The notes: generated from the sequence alone by a model not told the origin. A stretch of 8,946 nt of DNA from Mogibacterium sp. (GCA_017469325.1 JAFUGO010000014.1:1-8946); one strand, 5' to 3'; positions 1 through 6,889 are shown, counted from the stretch's first letter. Numbers and translations are program-made.

Positions 1-459
1 CTTAAGTGCCTTAATGATGCGCTCGGTATTCTGCTTTCTGAGCTTTTCCTTTAATGAGCCCGGCCATTTCTCTATATGGAATGCCATCCAGTTGTGTATC
101 ATATGGCACTTCGGCACATAGTGATAGCCGGCATTCACAAAATCGTAATCCGCAAATTCCTCAGGGGACACATCGAGACAGTTTTCTGTGTCGACTATAT
201 CTGCCTCAACTCCCAGAAGGACCTTGATCTTCGGGAACACCATCTTTGCCTCGGCGATCTTCCGCCTCATCTCGGGTATCTTTTTCGGATCGAGGCCATA
301 ATAATCCGAAGGACCGTGATCGGTTATCGCGATCGAGTCGAGCCCCTGCTTTGCGGCTGCACGCACGTTATCTATTATCCGGCCCTTTCCGTGAAGGTAT
401 GGACCCAGATGCGAATACACTGTATGCGTATGATGATCGAATAAAAGTCTGAATTCCAT
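1..459 (-). CDS. PHP-domain metal-dependent phosphoesterase, partial (N-terminal 153 residues)
   Basis: I translated the minus strand from the ATG at 459; the frame stays open to base 1, so the C-terminal part lies outside the window. Residues 8-13 read DHHTHT, the first PHP metal-binding motif (D8, H10, H12). Residues 45-50 read ITDHGP (D47, H48), the second motif, and GVEAD at 83-87 supplies the usual glutamate ligand (E85); H113 in NAGYH is a further likely ligand. PHP proteins use a multi-metal centre to hydrolyse phosphoesters: histidinol phosphate, nucleotides, or polymerase-linked substrates. This one resembles the stand-alone YcdX/HisK-like group, but the substrate cannot be told. The start lies 6 bases after the murB stop, which indicates one transcript and probable translational coupling. 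The PHP assignment is firm; the role is open. Confidence 0.88.
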   Translation of the reverse strand, partial: MEFRLLFDHHTHTVYSHLGPYLHGKGRIIDNVRAAAKQGLDSIAITDHGPSDYYGLDPKKIPEMRRKIAEAKMVFPKIKVLLGVEADIVDTENCLDVSPEEFADYDFVNAGYHYVPKCHMIHNWMAFHIEKWPGSLKEKLRKQNTERIIKALK

Positions 460-465
460 TTTTCT

Positions 466-1395
466 CTACAGGCTGCAGTTTATCAGCCTCACCTCGGGCT
501 CCAGCGTTATGCCCGAATCCTCATATACCTTTTCTCTTACGTGTCTCATGACGCCGAGCACGTCTTCGCAGCTCGCGCCTCCCCTGTTGATGACAAAGCC
601 CGAATGCTTCTCTGAGACCTCCGCGCCTCCGACTCTGTATCCCTTGAGTCCGGACTGTTCTATCAGCGCCGCGGCATATCCTCCGACGGGTCTCTTAAAA
701 GTGCTTCCGGCGCTCGGATAATTGACCGGCTGCTTTGCGTTCCTCCTGCCCTGAAGCTCTGACACCCTTTTCGCGATTTCTGCGGGATCGTCCATCGAGA
801 GCTTCATCTCTGCCGACAGGATGATCATATCGCCTTCTTCCGCTTTGCTGTGGCGGTACGAGAACTGCATATCCTCATTGCTGAGTGTGCGGACCCGGCT
901 TCCGTCACGGTCCATCACCCTGACGGAACTGACAACATCCTTTATCTCTCCGCCGTAGGCTCCCGCGTTCATGAAGACCGATCCGCCTATGCTTCCCGGA
1001 ATGCCGCTCGCGAACTCAAAGCCTGAAAGTCCCCGTTCAGTCAGGAACGCTGCCGTACGTGACATGAGCACCGCTGCTCCGGCTCTTACTATCCTCGGAT
1101 CGTACTTGTTCTGCATCAGCATCTCGTACTCACCGGTCAGCTTTATCACTATGCCCGGATATCCTTCGTCGGCTACCAGCAGGTTCGATCCGTTTCCGAC
1201 TATTATATGCTCCGCGCCGGTCTCACTTACAGTCCGCAGAACGGTGGTGAGCTCGTAGTCGTTGCCGGCAAGGACCAGTGCCGCTGCGGGTCCACCGATG
1301 CGAAAAGAAGTATGCCTGCTCATGGGCTCATCAAAAAGCACATGTTTGGCAGGCAGCATCTCTTTCAAATGATCTATGGCTTTCTGTGTTGTCAT
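466..1395 (-). CDS. murB: UDP-N-acetylenolpyruvoylglucosamine reductase MurB (type II)
   Basis: This FAD- and NADPH-dependent cytoplasmic enzyme makes UDP-N-acetylmuramate, the second committed step of peptidoglycan precursor synthesis. The 309-residue protein is full length for the shorter type II MurB of Gram-positives. FAD-binding signatures are HTSFRIGG (28-35), GNGSNLL (67-73), GIPGSIGG (131-138) and NAGAYGGE (143-150). The expected catalytic trio is present by position: R181 after FSY, S231 in the GSTFKRP motif, and E301 in EPEVRLI near the C-terminus. The ATG follows the stop codon of the AI-2E gene by only 3 bases and has no strong Shine-Dalgarno sequence of its own, so translation is probably coupled. 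A PHP gene follows 6 bases downstream. The pairing with PHP matches the common clostridial murB-PHP-rapZ-yvcK-whiA neighbourhood (known gene order; not visible here). Confidence 0.97.
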   Translation of the reverse strand: MTTQKAIDHLKEMLPAKHVLFDEPMSRHTSFRIGGPAAALVLAGNDYELTTVLRTVSETGAEHIIVGNGSNLLVADEGYPGIVIKLTGEYEMLMQNKYDPRIVRAGAAVLMSRTAAFLTERGLSGFEFASGIPGSIGGSVFMNAGAYGGEIKDVVSSVRVMDRDGSRVRTLSNEDMQFSYRHSKAEEGDMIILSAEMKLSMDDPAEIAKRVSELQGRRNAKQPVNYPSAGSTFKRPVGGYAAALIEQSGLKGYRVGGAEVSEKHSGFVINRGGASCEDVLGVMRHVREKVYEDSGITLEPEVRLINCSL

Positions 1396-1398
1396 TAT

Positions 1399-2868
1399 CT
1401 AATCGTGCGTCTCTCTGTCTTTATCTTCTTCGATCATGCGCTTCACCTCTTCGCGGTTGACAGTGCGTTCATGATCGTTGTGGTCATATGCGAATTTATG
1501 CTTTGAAATATCTTTCTTTTCTTTTCTGAAACGTGAGAACAGCGACGGCTGTTCCTTCTTATCGGCCTCGAGATCTATCTCGTCATCCTCGATCCCATAT
1601 GGTTCAAGGCTGAAATAGTACGAGGTGTGAGTGTTCTTTTCTTTTCTTCTGAGGCTCGATACCATGAGCTTATCCGCGTATCTGTAGAAGACCGCAAACA
1701 CAGGCACCGCCAGCGCCATCCCCGCGAAACCGAAGAGACCGCCGCCTATCAGTACAGATACAAGCACCCAGAAACTGCTTATTCCTATGGCATTGCCGAC
1801 GATCTTCGGACCGATGACGTTGCCGTCGAGCTGCTGAATGATGATCACTATCACGATGAAGTACAGCGCATCCACCGGATTCTCAAGCAGGAGTATGAAT
1901 ACCGAAGGGATCGCTCCGATGAACGGGCCGAAGAACGGTATGACGTTTGTGACTCCCACGATAAGGCTTATCATGAGCGCAAACGGGATAGCGCAGATCT
2001 TGAGTACTATGAACGTGAGCACTCCGATGATGAACGAATCTATGATACGGCCGACGATAAACCCGATGAAGGTCTCGTTGACTATGTTTGCGAACTCATA
2101 AAGCGCCGCTTTGCGCTTCTGACCGCATGTGGCATTGACCATCTTACGGGTTATGGCGAAGAGCCTCTCCTTGTAGTTGAGAAGGTAGACCATTATCAGG
2201 AGACCGACGAATGCGTTGGCGACCTGCTTGACCGCGGTTATTACTCCGTTGGATACTATGCTGGCTATGCTGGCCGCATTGCCGTTCAGGAAGTGTTCCT
2301 GTATCCAGCTGATGATCTCGCTGTTTTCAGCGTTGGCCAGATTATTGACCCACACCGTTATGAACGGGAAGTGGCTCAGATGTATCTCGCACCACTTCGA
2401 GAAGGTGTTTATCCTTTGCGGCATCGTGTTGACGAAATTTACGCCGCTTTCCACGACCTGCGGTACTACAAAGTAAATGAACAGACCGACCAGGCCGACT
2501 ACAATGATCACGCACACCAGTGACGCGATCACTCTGGCGGCAACCAGTATGCTGGCCTTTTCTTTTTTGTCCACCACGCGGTCACCGTCATCGTGCACGA
2601 TCATAGCTCCGATGGAGAAGCCCTTGCGCTGGGCGCTCACGAGCATCTGGTTATAGCACCATTTGACGCAGGCGTTGTATACAGGGCATAAAATGAACGC
2701 AAAAATGCCGCCTACATAAATAGGCGCAAGCGTCTTATTGATGTTCTCAAAGCCTATGGATATGCTGTTTTTGCTGATCCAGTTGTGAAAAACTATCAGC
2801 GCGGCGCCGCACACCAGGATAGTGAACGCGGCTTTTGCATATGGGCTTTCCCTGAATCTTCTGAACAT
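1399..2868 (-). CDS. AI-2E family transporter / multi-spanning membrane protein
   Basis: This 489-residue protein belongs to the AI-2E transporter family (PF01594). Hydrophobic segments lie near residues 12-28, 47-65, 107-138, 218-234 and in a dense block over 268-405, in the usual arrangement of two or three N-terminal helices, an extracellular loop (about 140-205) and a C-terminal bundle. Family hallmarks are PFFGPFIGAIP at 311-321 and QQLDGNVIGPKIVG at 345-358, followed by the glycine-rich GGGLFGFAG region. The family includes proposed exporters of autoinducer-2 and Na+/H+ antiporters, so the substrate is unassigned. The last 85 or so residues form a hydrophilic, highly charged tail. The start has a good ribosome binding site (AGGGAG at 2877-2882, 8 bases away). 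It is co-directional with the 3D-protein gene upstream and overlaps nothing. Confidence 0.9.
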   Translation of the reverse strand: MFRRFRESPYAKAAFTILVCGAALIVFHNWISKNSISIGFENINKTLAPIYVGGIFAFILCPVYNACVKWCYNQMLVSAQRKGFSIGAMIVHDDGDRVVDKKEKASILVAARVIASLVCVIIVVGLVGLFIYFVVPQVVESGVNFVNTMPQRINTFSKWCEIHLSHFPFITVWVNNLANAENSEIISWIQEHFLNGNAASIASIVSNGVITAVKQVANAFVGLLIMVYLLNYKERLFAITRKMVNATCGQKRKAALYEFANIVNETFIGFIVGRIIDSFIIGVLTFIVLKICAIPFALMISLIVGVTNVIPFFGPFIGAIPSVFILLLENPVDALYFIVIVIIIQQLDGNVIGPKIVGNAIGISSFWVLVSVLIGGGLFGFAGMALAVPVFAVFYRYADKLMVSSLRRKEKNTHTSYYFSLEPYGIEDDEIDLEADKKEQPSLFSRFRKEKKDISKHKFAYDHNDHERTVNREEVKRMIEEDKDRETHD

Positions 2869-2925
2869 ACAAGTTTCTCCCTGAATGCCTTACGGTTATC
2901 GTTTTTATTTTACCACTAATGGGTC

Positions 2926-4377
2926 CTATTCTGCAGGTGTAATCACATAAGCCGTCACATTTCTTCTTCCCCAGCTTATGCACTGTCCTCTTGAATTCAT
3001 ATAAAGATCGACAACGTTGCCCTTAACGGCCCCGCCCGTATCGTTCGCGTACGCGTATCCGTAGCCTTCTACCCAGAGCTCGGACCGCAGGCTCACAAAT
3101 CCCGGATCGACCGCGCATGTACCGACATGCACTCCCATACCGAGAGCTCCGCGGGCTCCGGCCTTTGCCGTGTACGCTGTAGTGTTGGCGGTGAATGTTC
3201 TGGTGACCAGATACTCTCCTTCCGTACCGGTCGAGGACGTACCGAGCCTCAGCGTATTATCGTGCGGCTCCGTGATCCACTCCTTGACTTCGCGGTCGGT
3301 GCCTTTCTTTTTGCCGTTGACATATTTTGTGGTGTATGTGAAAACGCCTTCGCCGTCATTGCCCTCGGTAGTCTCCTGGACTCCCGAAGTAAGTGACGGA
3401 TCGAGTATTACCTTATCCTGAGCCTCGACTTTCTCGGTCTTTTCCTTTACATCATAGTGGATCTCATTCAGCACTATCTTCGTGTCATCATCCACCTGTT
3501 TGTTCAGGGCAGGCTTTATCTCATCATCGCCGTCGAATGATATCTCATTCAGAGTCAGATTCTCCTCCACCGTTCCCGGTACCAGCCAGAGCTTCTGCTC
3601 CTTACCCTCTATCTTCGCGTCGGCTTCGGATGCGTGTCGGATCCCGACAGTCATTCCGTTACTGACCGGCATATCCTCTCCGGTATCCAGAAGATCCGTA
3701 GCGCTGACCTTCACGTCATTACCGGCAGAGCCGCCTTCCGTGAGTTCATCCATCATGTCACCGACAGTCCTTGCGGTGGTGGCGTACTCAATATGGTCAG
3801 TCCCCTCGTAAGTCATATAATCTATATTTACGTTCTTAGGTACAAGATAATCCCAGGCCTGATATGCCGCAAAAAAGGCGAGCATCAAAACCGCCGCGCT
3901 GAATACGCGCTTATGCCTGTCGCCGAACATCGCCTGTGCCGCGGCGCTCTTATAGACGCGCGGAGGTTTCGGATACTTCGATTTAGATACTTTTGCGGGC
4001 GGCAGCGGTCTGTACTCTTTTTCCGCTTTTGCCTCCGGCTCTGCCGGCGGCGCGGCCTCTTCTTCCGGCTCCGGCTGTGATTCCGCTCCGGCCTCCGCCG
4101 CTGCCGTGCTTTCAGCAGGCTGCATCACTTCAGCCGCCTCGACTTCTTCAGCTTTGTCTTCGACCCACGCAAAATCTATCTTCGCCAGTTCTTCGGCTTC
4201 CTCAGCCTTCAGTTTCTCGGCCTCGCTTTCATAGTCGAACTCCGGCGCTATTCTTTCCGCTTCCGCTTCGAGTCTCGCATACTCGGACTCTATCAGTTCC
4301 CTTATCTTCTCTCTGATCTCGGCGCGTTCAAGCTGTATGGTCTCTTTTAATACTTCAGACTTTTTCTTATCCGCCAT
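2926..4377 (-). CDS. Membrane-anchored DUF348-G5-3D domain cell-wall protein (YabE/RpfB-like architecture)
   Basis: The 483-residue protein has, in order: a charged, Glu/Lys/Ala-rich predicted coiled coil (about 1-80); a Pro/Glu/Ala-rich acidic linker (about 85-125) and a basic Lys/Pro stretch; one membrane helix (about 158-176) preceded by DRHKR; two DUF348 ubiquitin-like domains (about 183-248 and 254-312); a G5 domain (about 313-385); and a C-terminal 3D domain (about 400-480). The three aspartates that name the 3D domain are D424 (AVDP), D446 (NDTGG) and D457 (VDLYM). The 3D fold is shared with MltA-type lytic transglycosylases, so cleavage of glycan strands outside the membrane is the likely role. 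This differs from B. subtilis YabE in its long intracellular N-terminus and in having two rather than three DUF348 units (comparison from family knowledge). No clear Shine-Dalgarno precedes the ATG, and no alternative in-frame start occurs upstream before a stop. The gap to the preceding CHAP gene is 22 bases. Confidence 0.9.
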   Translation of the reverse strand: MADKKKSEVLKETIQLERAEIREKIRELIESEYARLEAEAERIAPEFDYESEAEKLKAEEAEELAKIDFAWVEDKAEEVEAAEVMQPAESTAAAEAGAESQPEPEEEAAPPAEPEAKAEKEYRPLPPAKVSKSKYPKPPRVYKSAAAQAMFGDRHKRVFSAAVLMLAFFAAYQAWDYLVPKNVNIDYMTYEGTDHIEYATTARTVGDMMDELTEGGSAGNDVKVSATDLLDTGEDMPVSNGMTVGIRHASEADAKIEGKEQKLWLVPGTVEENLTLNEISFDGDDEIKPALNKQVDDDTKIVLNEIHYDVKEKTEKVEAQDKVILDPSLTSGVQETTEGNDGEGVFTYTTKYVNGKKKGTDREVKEWITEPHDNTLRLGTSSTGTEGEYLVTRTFTANTTAYTAKAGARGALGMGVHVGTCAVDPGFVSLRSELWVEGYGYAYANDTGGAVKGNVVDLYMNSRGQCISWGRRNVTAYVITPAE

Positions 4378-4399
4378 ATAAAAGTGCGCTGCGCAATCA

Positions 4400-5425
4400 C
4401 TACATTACGCGTATCACGCCTTTGATCCATGTGTCATTAAGCTTGTATACTTTGCGGACTACCGCTCCTGCTTTTCCGCAGCCGAATGCTGCCGTAGGAC
4501 CGGCATTGCCCTCAATAGTCACTATGTAATCCTGGTAAACGCCCTCAACAAGGCCAACGTGAGCGTTGTTCTTTCCGAATATAATGATATCTCCGCCTCT
4601 TGCAGTTGAAGGCTTGATCCACTTTCCGTTCTTATTGGCATACTTAGAATACGACGGTACGTAACCCAGGTTGCCGTAATTCTTCACCGTTGTGACCTTA
4701 TCGTAGTGACCGGCCGCATTGAAGCACCATGCAACGAAAGTGCCGCACCAAGGTGTACGATCGGTATCTATGAATTTTGTATGGAAATACCATTTCCAGT
4801 ACGTGATGCCGGTCATAACGCCGACCTGGGCTTTAGCTACCGCAACTACAGGATTTCCGCCTCCGTCAGGCAGCGGTGTAGTGGTAACACGTCCCAGTGA
4901 ATCGGCAACGTAAAGCTTGTTATCGGCCACAAAGGCGTTATCGGTTATGACCTTGCCGCCCTTCTGAACATAGTATTTGCTGCCGTTCCAGTTAACGAAT
5001 CCGGCGGTTTTTACCCACTGGCCCGCAGAATTTGAATAGTTGTAAACTTTACCCCACTTATAGACGCCTTTAAGGATCACACCCTTATTGTTGGCGCGAT
5101 AGTACTTTCCGCTTACCTTGAAGCTTTTGCTCGTGCGGATCTTTCCGCCTTTTCTGATGTAGTACTTATTACCGCCTACGGAAACAAAACCCTTCTTTTT
5201 TCGGATCTTGCCGTTTGCTTTCTTATAGTAATAATACTTGCCTTTCTTTACGATGCGGCTTTTAGCGGCCGCGGTCTTGGAAGCCGAAGCTGAACTGAGA
5301 GCCGCAAGTGAAATGTCGCCTGCCGCAGGTCCGGACACGGCAAATACCGAACCAAAAGAAAGAACGAACATCAAAAGCGCCGCTGCCAATGTCCGTCTCA
5401 CTCTTTTCTTGTCTGCTGTCTTCAT
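4400..5425 (-). CDS. Secreted CHAP-domain peptidoglycan hydrolase with YG-type wall-binding repeats
   Basis: The 341-residue protein begins with a classical signal peptide: basic n-region (KKRVRR), hydrophobic core 13-29, probable cleavage after VFA (about 29). Residues about 58-182 hold tandem aromatic/glycine repeats (for example GGNKYYIRKGGKI, NGSKYYVQKGGKV), related to choline/glucan-binding YG repeats that hold enzymes on the wall. Residues about 192-341 are a CHAP amidase/endopeptidase domain: catalytic C227 in PWCGTFVAWC, H289 in NNAHVGLV, and the third polar residue E305 or N307 in TIEGN. CHAP enzymes cut the stem peptide, its cross-bridge, or the amide to muramic acid; which bond cannot be told here. 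A strong ribosome binding site (AAGGATG, 5434-5440) sits 8 bases from the ATG, with a candidate promoter at 5492-5520. The 3D-protein gene follows 22 bases downstream, which fits a wall-remodelling operon. Confidence 0.92.
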   Translation of the reverse strand: MKTADKKRVRRTLAAALLMFVLSFGSVFAVSGPAAGDISLAALSSASASKTAAAKSRIVKKGKYYYYKKANGKIRKKKGFVSVGGNKYYIRKGGKIRTSKSFKVSGKYYRANNKGVILKGVYKWGKVYNYSNSAGQWVKTAGFVNWNGSKYYVQKGGKVITDNAFVADNKLYVADSLGRVTTTPLPDGGGNPVVAVAKAQVGVMTGITYWKWYFHTKFIDTDRTPWCGTFVAWCFNAAGHYDKVTTVKNYGNLGYVPSYSKYANKNGKWIKPSTARGGDIIIFGKNNAHVGLVEGVYQDYIVTIEGNAGPTAAFGCGKAGAVVRKVYKLNDTWIKGVIRVM

Positions 5426-5433
5426 TTTGCTTA

Positions 5434-5440
5434 CATCCTT
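5434..5440 (-). promoter_or_regulatory. Ribosome binding site of the secreted CHAP gene
   Basis: AAGGATG on the minus strand lies 8 bases before the ATG at 5425. It is one of the strongest Shine-Dalgarno matches in the window and fixes the start that gives an intact signal peptide. Confidence 0.75.
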
Positions 5441-5491
5441 TTCTGTTTAAACTCTGAAATCGCGCATAAAAGCGCAAAATACTCCAAGTCC

Positions 5492-5520
5492 ATTTAACAG
5501 AATGGATCTGCAAGCGTCAA
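5492..5520 (-). promoter_or_regulatory. Candidate sigma-A promoter for the CHAP-3D-AI2E-murB-PHP operon
   Basis: On the minus strand TTGACG (5515-5520, 5 of 6 to the -35 consensus) is followed after exactly 17 bases by TTAAAT (5492-5497, 4 of 6 to the -10). The predicted transcript start is near 5485, leaving a leader of about 60 bases before the CHAP ATG. The leader contains a short 6-bp stem (GCGC arms near 5460-5478) but nothing I recognise as a riboswitch. The promoter lies just downstream of the 189-residue gene, so that gene may also contribute readthrough. Confidence 0.5.
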
Positions 5521-5549
5521 TCCACATATGCAAACATTAATATTAAGAT

Positions 5550-6119
5550 TTATTTATCCCAGAACAGCTCTCCGGCAAGCGCGCTCTGGTCGTCCTTCTC
5601 TCCGCACCAGTTATAATCCACGCCGTCAAAGTGGCTGAATGTCGTCACGCCCACAGCGCTTACGCCATCATTGTTCATTCCCCACCTGGATGTGACAGTC
5701 TCTATAAAAAGAACATATCTGACATCGCCGATATTGACAAAGATCCGTTCGCTTATATCCATTCGCCCGTTCTCATCAGGAGCCGCCGACAGACTGCCCG
5801 CGCCCAGTGATACCGCATTTTCAAAATCCGCCTTATCCCATTCCGCGAAGGCAATGACATCTTCTGCGCCCTCGCCTGTGATCATGAGCTTCTCCAGTTT
5901 GCCTGCTTTTCCGGACTTGAGTGCCTCCATGACAGCCTGTGTGTTTTCAGCAGAGTATTCCTGCATCGAATTGAAGTCCGGCTGCTCAAAAGCCTCAGCA
6001 GCCGCCTTTTTGTTGTATGCTGTCCTGTACGCGTTTATAAACGCGAGCACTGCCGCGATCAGAAAAAGTATCAGTATTATCTTTAATGTTGGATTCTTCT
6101 TTTTGCTTCTGTTTTCCAT
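5550..6119 (-). CDS. Uncharacterised membrane-anchored extracellular protein (189 residues)
   Basis: I do not recognise a family. The protein has a short basic N-terminus (NRSKKK), one hydrophobic helix (about 11-30) that could be an uncleaved signal anchor, a helical stretch (about 35-78), and an apparently mixed alpha/beta region ending at residue 189. Strand-like segments occur at about 124-143 (RIFVNIGDVRYVLFIETVTS) and 152-164. There is no lipobox cysteine; the only cysteine is C172. The shape (anchor, helix, then beta hairpins) is compatible with an NTF2- or cystatin-like accessory domain, but that is only a fold guess. It lies between two CHAP hydrolase genes and diverges from one of them, so a link to wall metabolism is plausible by position alone. 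The ATG has a weak AAAGAAG upstream and a candidate promoter at 6161-6189. Confidence 0.75.
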   Translation of the reverse strand: MENRSKKKNPTLKIILILFLIAAVLAFINAYRTAYNKKAAAEAFEQPDFNSMQEYSAENTQAVMEALKSGKAGKLEKLMITGEGAEDVIAFAEWDKADFENAVSLGAGSLSAAPDENGRMDISERIFVNIGDVRYVLFIETVTSRWGMNNDGVSAVGVTTFSHFDGVDYNWCGEKDDQSALAGELFWDK

Positions 6120-6160
6120 TATTCTTCTTTGTCTCTGACGGTGTCATTCTCCGATGATTA

Positions 6161-6189
6161 ATAATATAGCATTTGTCGGCGCTTGTCTA
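6161..6189 (-). promoter_or_regulatory. Candidate promoter for the 189-residue membrane protein
   Basis: On the minus strand TAGACA (6184-6189) and TATTAT (6161-6166) are separated by exactly 17 bases. An alternative -10, TATATT (6163-6168), is preceded by TGC and so has an extended -10 element. Either would start transcription near 6152-6156, about 35 bases before the ATG. The site overlaps the divergent plus-strand promoter. Confidence 0.5.
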
Positions 6190-6201
6190 ATAATGTATAC
6201 T
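6173..6201 (+). promoter_or_regulatory. Candidate promoter for the plus-strand CHAP gene
   Basis: TTGTCG (6173-6178, 4 of 6) and TATACT (6196-6201, 5 of 6) are separated by exactly 17 bases. The expected transcription start, 7 bases after the -10, falls at or next to the A of the ATG at 6208. This argues for the 6208 start and for a leaderless message. Confidence 0.55.
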
Positions 6202-6207
6202 CTGAAT

Positions 6208-6819
6208 ATGACAGATGAAGAAGTAAGACAGATATTAATACAGAGAAGGCAGCGCGCCCGCAAAAAACGCGCACGCAGAGGAATTACGGTCCTTGTTCTG
6301 GCCGGAGTGATAATTCTCGGGCTGGTATACGCCCTGGGCCATTACCTCGGGGGTAAAAAGTACGACTCCGAGGTCGCATCGATAGTAAGTGTTACCGAGG
6401 ATGTACCGCTGGTAAATACCGCGGCCGGGCAGATTGGAAACGAAGGCGGCGAACCTTTCTGGACCTGGTTCGGATTCGATTCAAGAGTGGACTGGTGCGC
6501 GATATTCGTGTCGTGGTGTGCAGAGCAGTGCGGCTACATAGACTCGGGGGCTGTTCCGAGCTTCGCCATGGTTGACGGCGGAGCGGGCTGGTTTGAAAGC
6601 CGGGATCAGTGGCTGGATAAAAACGCCGTACCTGATGCCGGAGACCTCGTGTTCTTTGACTGGGAGCAGGACGATTCCCTCGATCACGTCGGCATCGTCG
6701 CGACCGTGATCGACGACACTCTGTTCACTATCGAAGGCAACTCCAGCGACCGCTGCCGCATGAAACGCTACAAACTCGGCGACCCGGTGATAAGCGGCTA
6801 CGGTCACGTAAAGCAGTAG
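6208..6819 (+). CDS. Membrane-anchored CHAP-domain peptidoglycan hydrolase
   Basis: The 203-residue protein (from the ATG at 6208) has a cytoplasmic N-terminus with a very basic stretch (RRQRARKKRARR, 13-24), a membrane helix at about 26-45, a short linker and an extracellular CHAP domain (about 67-203). Catalytic residues are C97 in DWCAIFVSWC, H160 in LDHVGIV, and E176 or N178 in TIEGN. The domain aligns by eye with the CHAP domain of the minus-strand gene at 4400-5425, but it lacks wall-binding repeats. An in-frame ATG at 6154 would add 18 residues; I reject it because it lies upstream of the predicted promoter and has no ribosome binding site. None of the possible ATGs has a Shine-Dalgarno sequence. 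It is the only plus-strand gene in the window and ends at the palindromic terminator at 6844. Confidence 0.88.
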   Translation: MTDEEVRQILIQRRQRARKKRARRGITVLVLAGVIILGLVYALGHYLGGKKYDSEVASIVSVTEDVPLVNTAAGQIGNEGGEPFWTWFGFDSRVDWCAIFVSWCAEQCGYIDSGAVPSFAMVDGGAGWFESRDQWLDKNAVPDAGDLVFFDWEQDDSLDHVGIVATVIDDTLFTIEGNSSDRCRMKRYKLGDPVISGYGHVKQ

Positions 6820-6843
6820 CGCTGTCAGATTAATTAAGCAAAC

Positions 6844-6884
6844 AAAAATCACGTGTCATGGTCAGACTATGACACGTGATTTTT
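6844..6884. terminator. Bidirectional intrinsic terminator
   Basis: A 41-base palindrome has 20-base arms (6844-6863 and 6865-6884) around A6864, with one G-T wobble position. The GC-containing core is flanked by AAAAA on the left and TTTTT on the right, so each strand's transcript ends in a U tract after a stable stem. It lies 24 bases after the stop of the plus-strand CHAP gene and 5 bases after the stop of the minus-strand carboxypeptidase, which is the expected place between convergent genes. Confidence 0.93.
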
Positions 6885-6889
6885 ATTAT

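Noticed and set aside
1627..2523. A 298-codon open frame on the plus strand opposite the AI-2E gene
   Set aside because: Its product is a low-complexity run of Asp, Tyr, His, Arg and Glu, the pattern expected from the antisense of hydrophobic codons. The opposite strand encodes a clear conserved family, and there is no ribosome binding site or promoter.
3127..4316. Several overlapping plus-strand open frames opposite the 3D-protein gene
   Set aside because: They are antisense shadows rich in Ser, Pro and Arg with no recognisable domains; the minus strand has a full DUF348-G5-3D protein.
4385..4395. Short palindrome (TGCGC arms) between the CHAP and 3D genes
   Set aside because: The 5-bp arms around one base cannot form a stable hairpin, and the following T run is too short for a terminator.
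5426..5549. Possible riboswitch, such as a c-di-AMP element, upstream of the secreted CHAP gene
   Set aside because: The predicted leader is only about 60 bases and shows none of the conserved ydaO core sequences; only a short 6-bp stem is seen.
6154..6207. An earlier ATG that would extend the plus-strand CHAP protein by 18 residues
   Set aside because: It has no ribosome binding site, lies upstream of the best promoter, and would put a hydrophobic segment before a normal-looking MTDEE start.
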